The notes below the pieces were generated by a model. It was not told the origin of the DNA. It worked only from the letters and a program-made list of their open reading frames with translations, and ran no database searches. From NCBI GenBank assembly GCA_003483565.1, contig DMYZ01000042.1, positions 1 through 7,915 of the forward strand: DNA of 7,915 bases, in the 5' to 3' direction. Positions 7,253 to 7,915 of the stretch are shown one piece after another. The position numbers and the translations under genes were made by a program. Positions within the stretch are counted from its first letter, which is position 1; each line of letters begins with the position of its first letter. The DNA is from Prevotella sp. GTDB lineage: Bacteria; Bacteroidota; Bacteroidia; Bacteroidales; Bacteroidaceae.

Positions 7253-7870
7253 TCATTTTTGACGCTGGTCTGCACCCCACATAAGTTTCTCACGCAAAGT
7301 CGAAAAATAGCGTTTACTGCATAACTTGATAATCTTTACTGCATAAGGAGCTTTCCGAATAGACAGTTTCGTTCCTTCTGTCAATTTCTCACTTCGACCG
7401 TCAATAGCCACAAGGAAATTATGGCTGCGACTCTCTACGCTCAGTTCGATGACACTGTCATCATTAATAACTATCGGCCGGATGTTCAAACTGTGCGGAG
7501 CAACAGGTGTAAGACAAATACTGCCACTTTGAGGAACGATGATCGGCCCACCATTGGAAAGATTATAGGCTGTACTACCCGTAGGGGTTGAAATAACAAG
7601 ACCGTCAGCCTGATAGGTGACAAGGAATTCCCCATTGACAACAACGCGGATGCTGAGCATGGCTGCGTCATGACGTTTTAATATGGCAATATCATTAAGC
7701 GCATTCGGGTCGCTCTCTTTTGTATAGTTTTCTGCAACTGCCTGTATGACCGTATGGATTTCTAGTTTAAACGACTTGTGATACATAGCACCAATGCACG
7801 TCTCTATCTCCGGGGGAAGGACTACCGCAAGGCACACAAGATGTACTATATTCACTCCGGAGATGGGCAT
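7253..7870 (-). CDS. nadK: NAD kinase, C-terminal domain (reading frame broken upstream)
   Basis: These 205 residues match the C-terminal two thirds of bacterial NAD kinase, the cytoplasmic enzyme that phosphorylates NAD to NADP with ATP. Recognisable motifs are NALND (56-60), YQADGLVISTPTGSTAYN (86-103), APHSLNIRPIV (124-134), SRSHNFLVAIDGRS (137-150 region) and the C-terminal MWGAD (187-191). Full-length Bacteroidales enzymes have about 290 residues, so about 85-90 are missing, including the GGDGT motif. The ATG at 7870 is probably an internal Met of the parent gene (family pattern G-[MI]-P-I-x-G-[VI]-N). The family motif NTGHLGYLAD is here NIVHLVCLAV (7-16), losing residues that shape the nucleotide site. 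With the frame break just upstream, this is either a pseudogene or an artefact of poor sequence at a contig end. The family assignment is firm; activity is doubtful. Confidence 0.8.
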   Translation of the reverse strand: MPISGVNIVHLVCLAVVLPPEIETCIGAMYHKSFKLEIHTVIQAVAENYTKESDPNALNDIAILKRHDAAMLSIRVVVNGEFLVTYQADGLVISTPTGSTAYNLSNGGPIIVPQSGSICLTPVAPHSLNIRPIVINDDSVIELSVESRSHNFLVAIDGRSEKLTEGTKLSIRKAPYAVKIIKLCSKRYFSTLREKLMWGADQRQK

Positions 7871-7915
7871 CCGTTTACTCTGTTTCTGTCAAACCTCTTA
7901 ACACGACGAGCGACA
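7871..7915 (-). pseudogene. nadK: Upstream nadK remnant in a different frame
   Basis: On the minus strand, bases 7911-7900 read GCT CGT CGT GTT (Ala-Arg-Arg-Val), matching the AARRV that normally lies about four residues before the GMPI segment of NAD kinase. Between this and the ATG at 7870 there are 29 bases where about 12 are expected, and 29 is not a multiple of three. The frame of the ARRV part runs on to a TGA inside the downstream gene (at GGAGTGAAT), and the downstream frame has stops TAA and TGA in this stretch. The two parts of nadK are therefore out of frame as sequenced. The match is short, so confidence is moderate. Confidence 0.45.

Overview
The window looks like a stretch of a Bacteroidales (Bacteroidota) chromosome, probably from a gut-type genus such as Bacteroides, Parabacteroides or a relative. 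Three things point there. The one clear promoter has the Bacteroidota form TTTG-N20-TAnnTTTG rather than an E. coli-type -35/-10. Most genes have AT-rich leaders without an obvious Shine-Dalgarno sequence. The proteins resemble Bacteroidales families: a MacAB-like exporter split into one ATPase and two separate permeases, a secreted TlpA/ResA-like thioredoxin, and a Bacteroidales-type NAD kinase C-terminus. All supported genes are on the minus strand, so transcription runs from high to low coordinates. I see no tRNA, rRNA, CRISPR array, insertion sequence or phage gene.

Right part (7915 to about 5334): the C-terminal domain of NAD kinase (nadK) is followed after 9 bases by a complete half-size ABC exporter with fused membrane and ATPase domains. 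After the exporter stop codon, about 166 bases hold only two very short open frames, one of them behind a strikingly good Shine-Dalgarno sequence. A hairpin terminator (5334-5370) follows. The nadK frame is broken near the window edge: the match to the upstream part of NAD kinase is in another frame, and the conserved NTGHLG-type motif is degraded.

Middle (5333 to 5108): an AT-rich intergenic stretch with no gene, ending at a promoter for the next operon.

Left part (about 5107 to 16): a compact five-gene operon in the order ABC ATPase, permease 1, permease 2, periplasmic adaptor (MacA/HlyD type), secreted thioredoxin-like protein. Gaps are 9, -4 (ATGA overlap), 16 and 13 bases. The operon closes with a strong intrinsic terminator made of a perfect 16-bp stem and a T7 tract. 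Working model: the ATPase and the two permeases form a MacB-type mechanotransmission pump in the inner membrane, and the adaptor couples it across the periplasm to an outer-membrane TolC-type channel that is not encoded in this window. The thioredoxin-like protein is co-expressed in the envelope, and its link to the pump is unknown.

Most of the window is ordinary core or accessory transport. The points worth a second look are the broken nadK edge, the small frames between the exporter and its terminator, and the thioredoxin in the place where a TolC gene might be expected.
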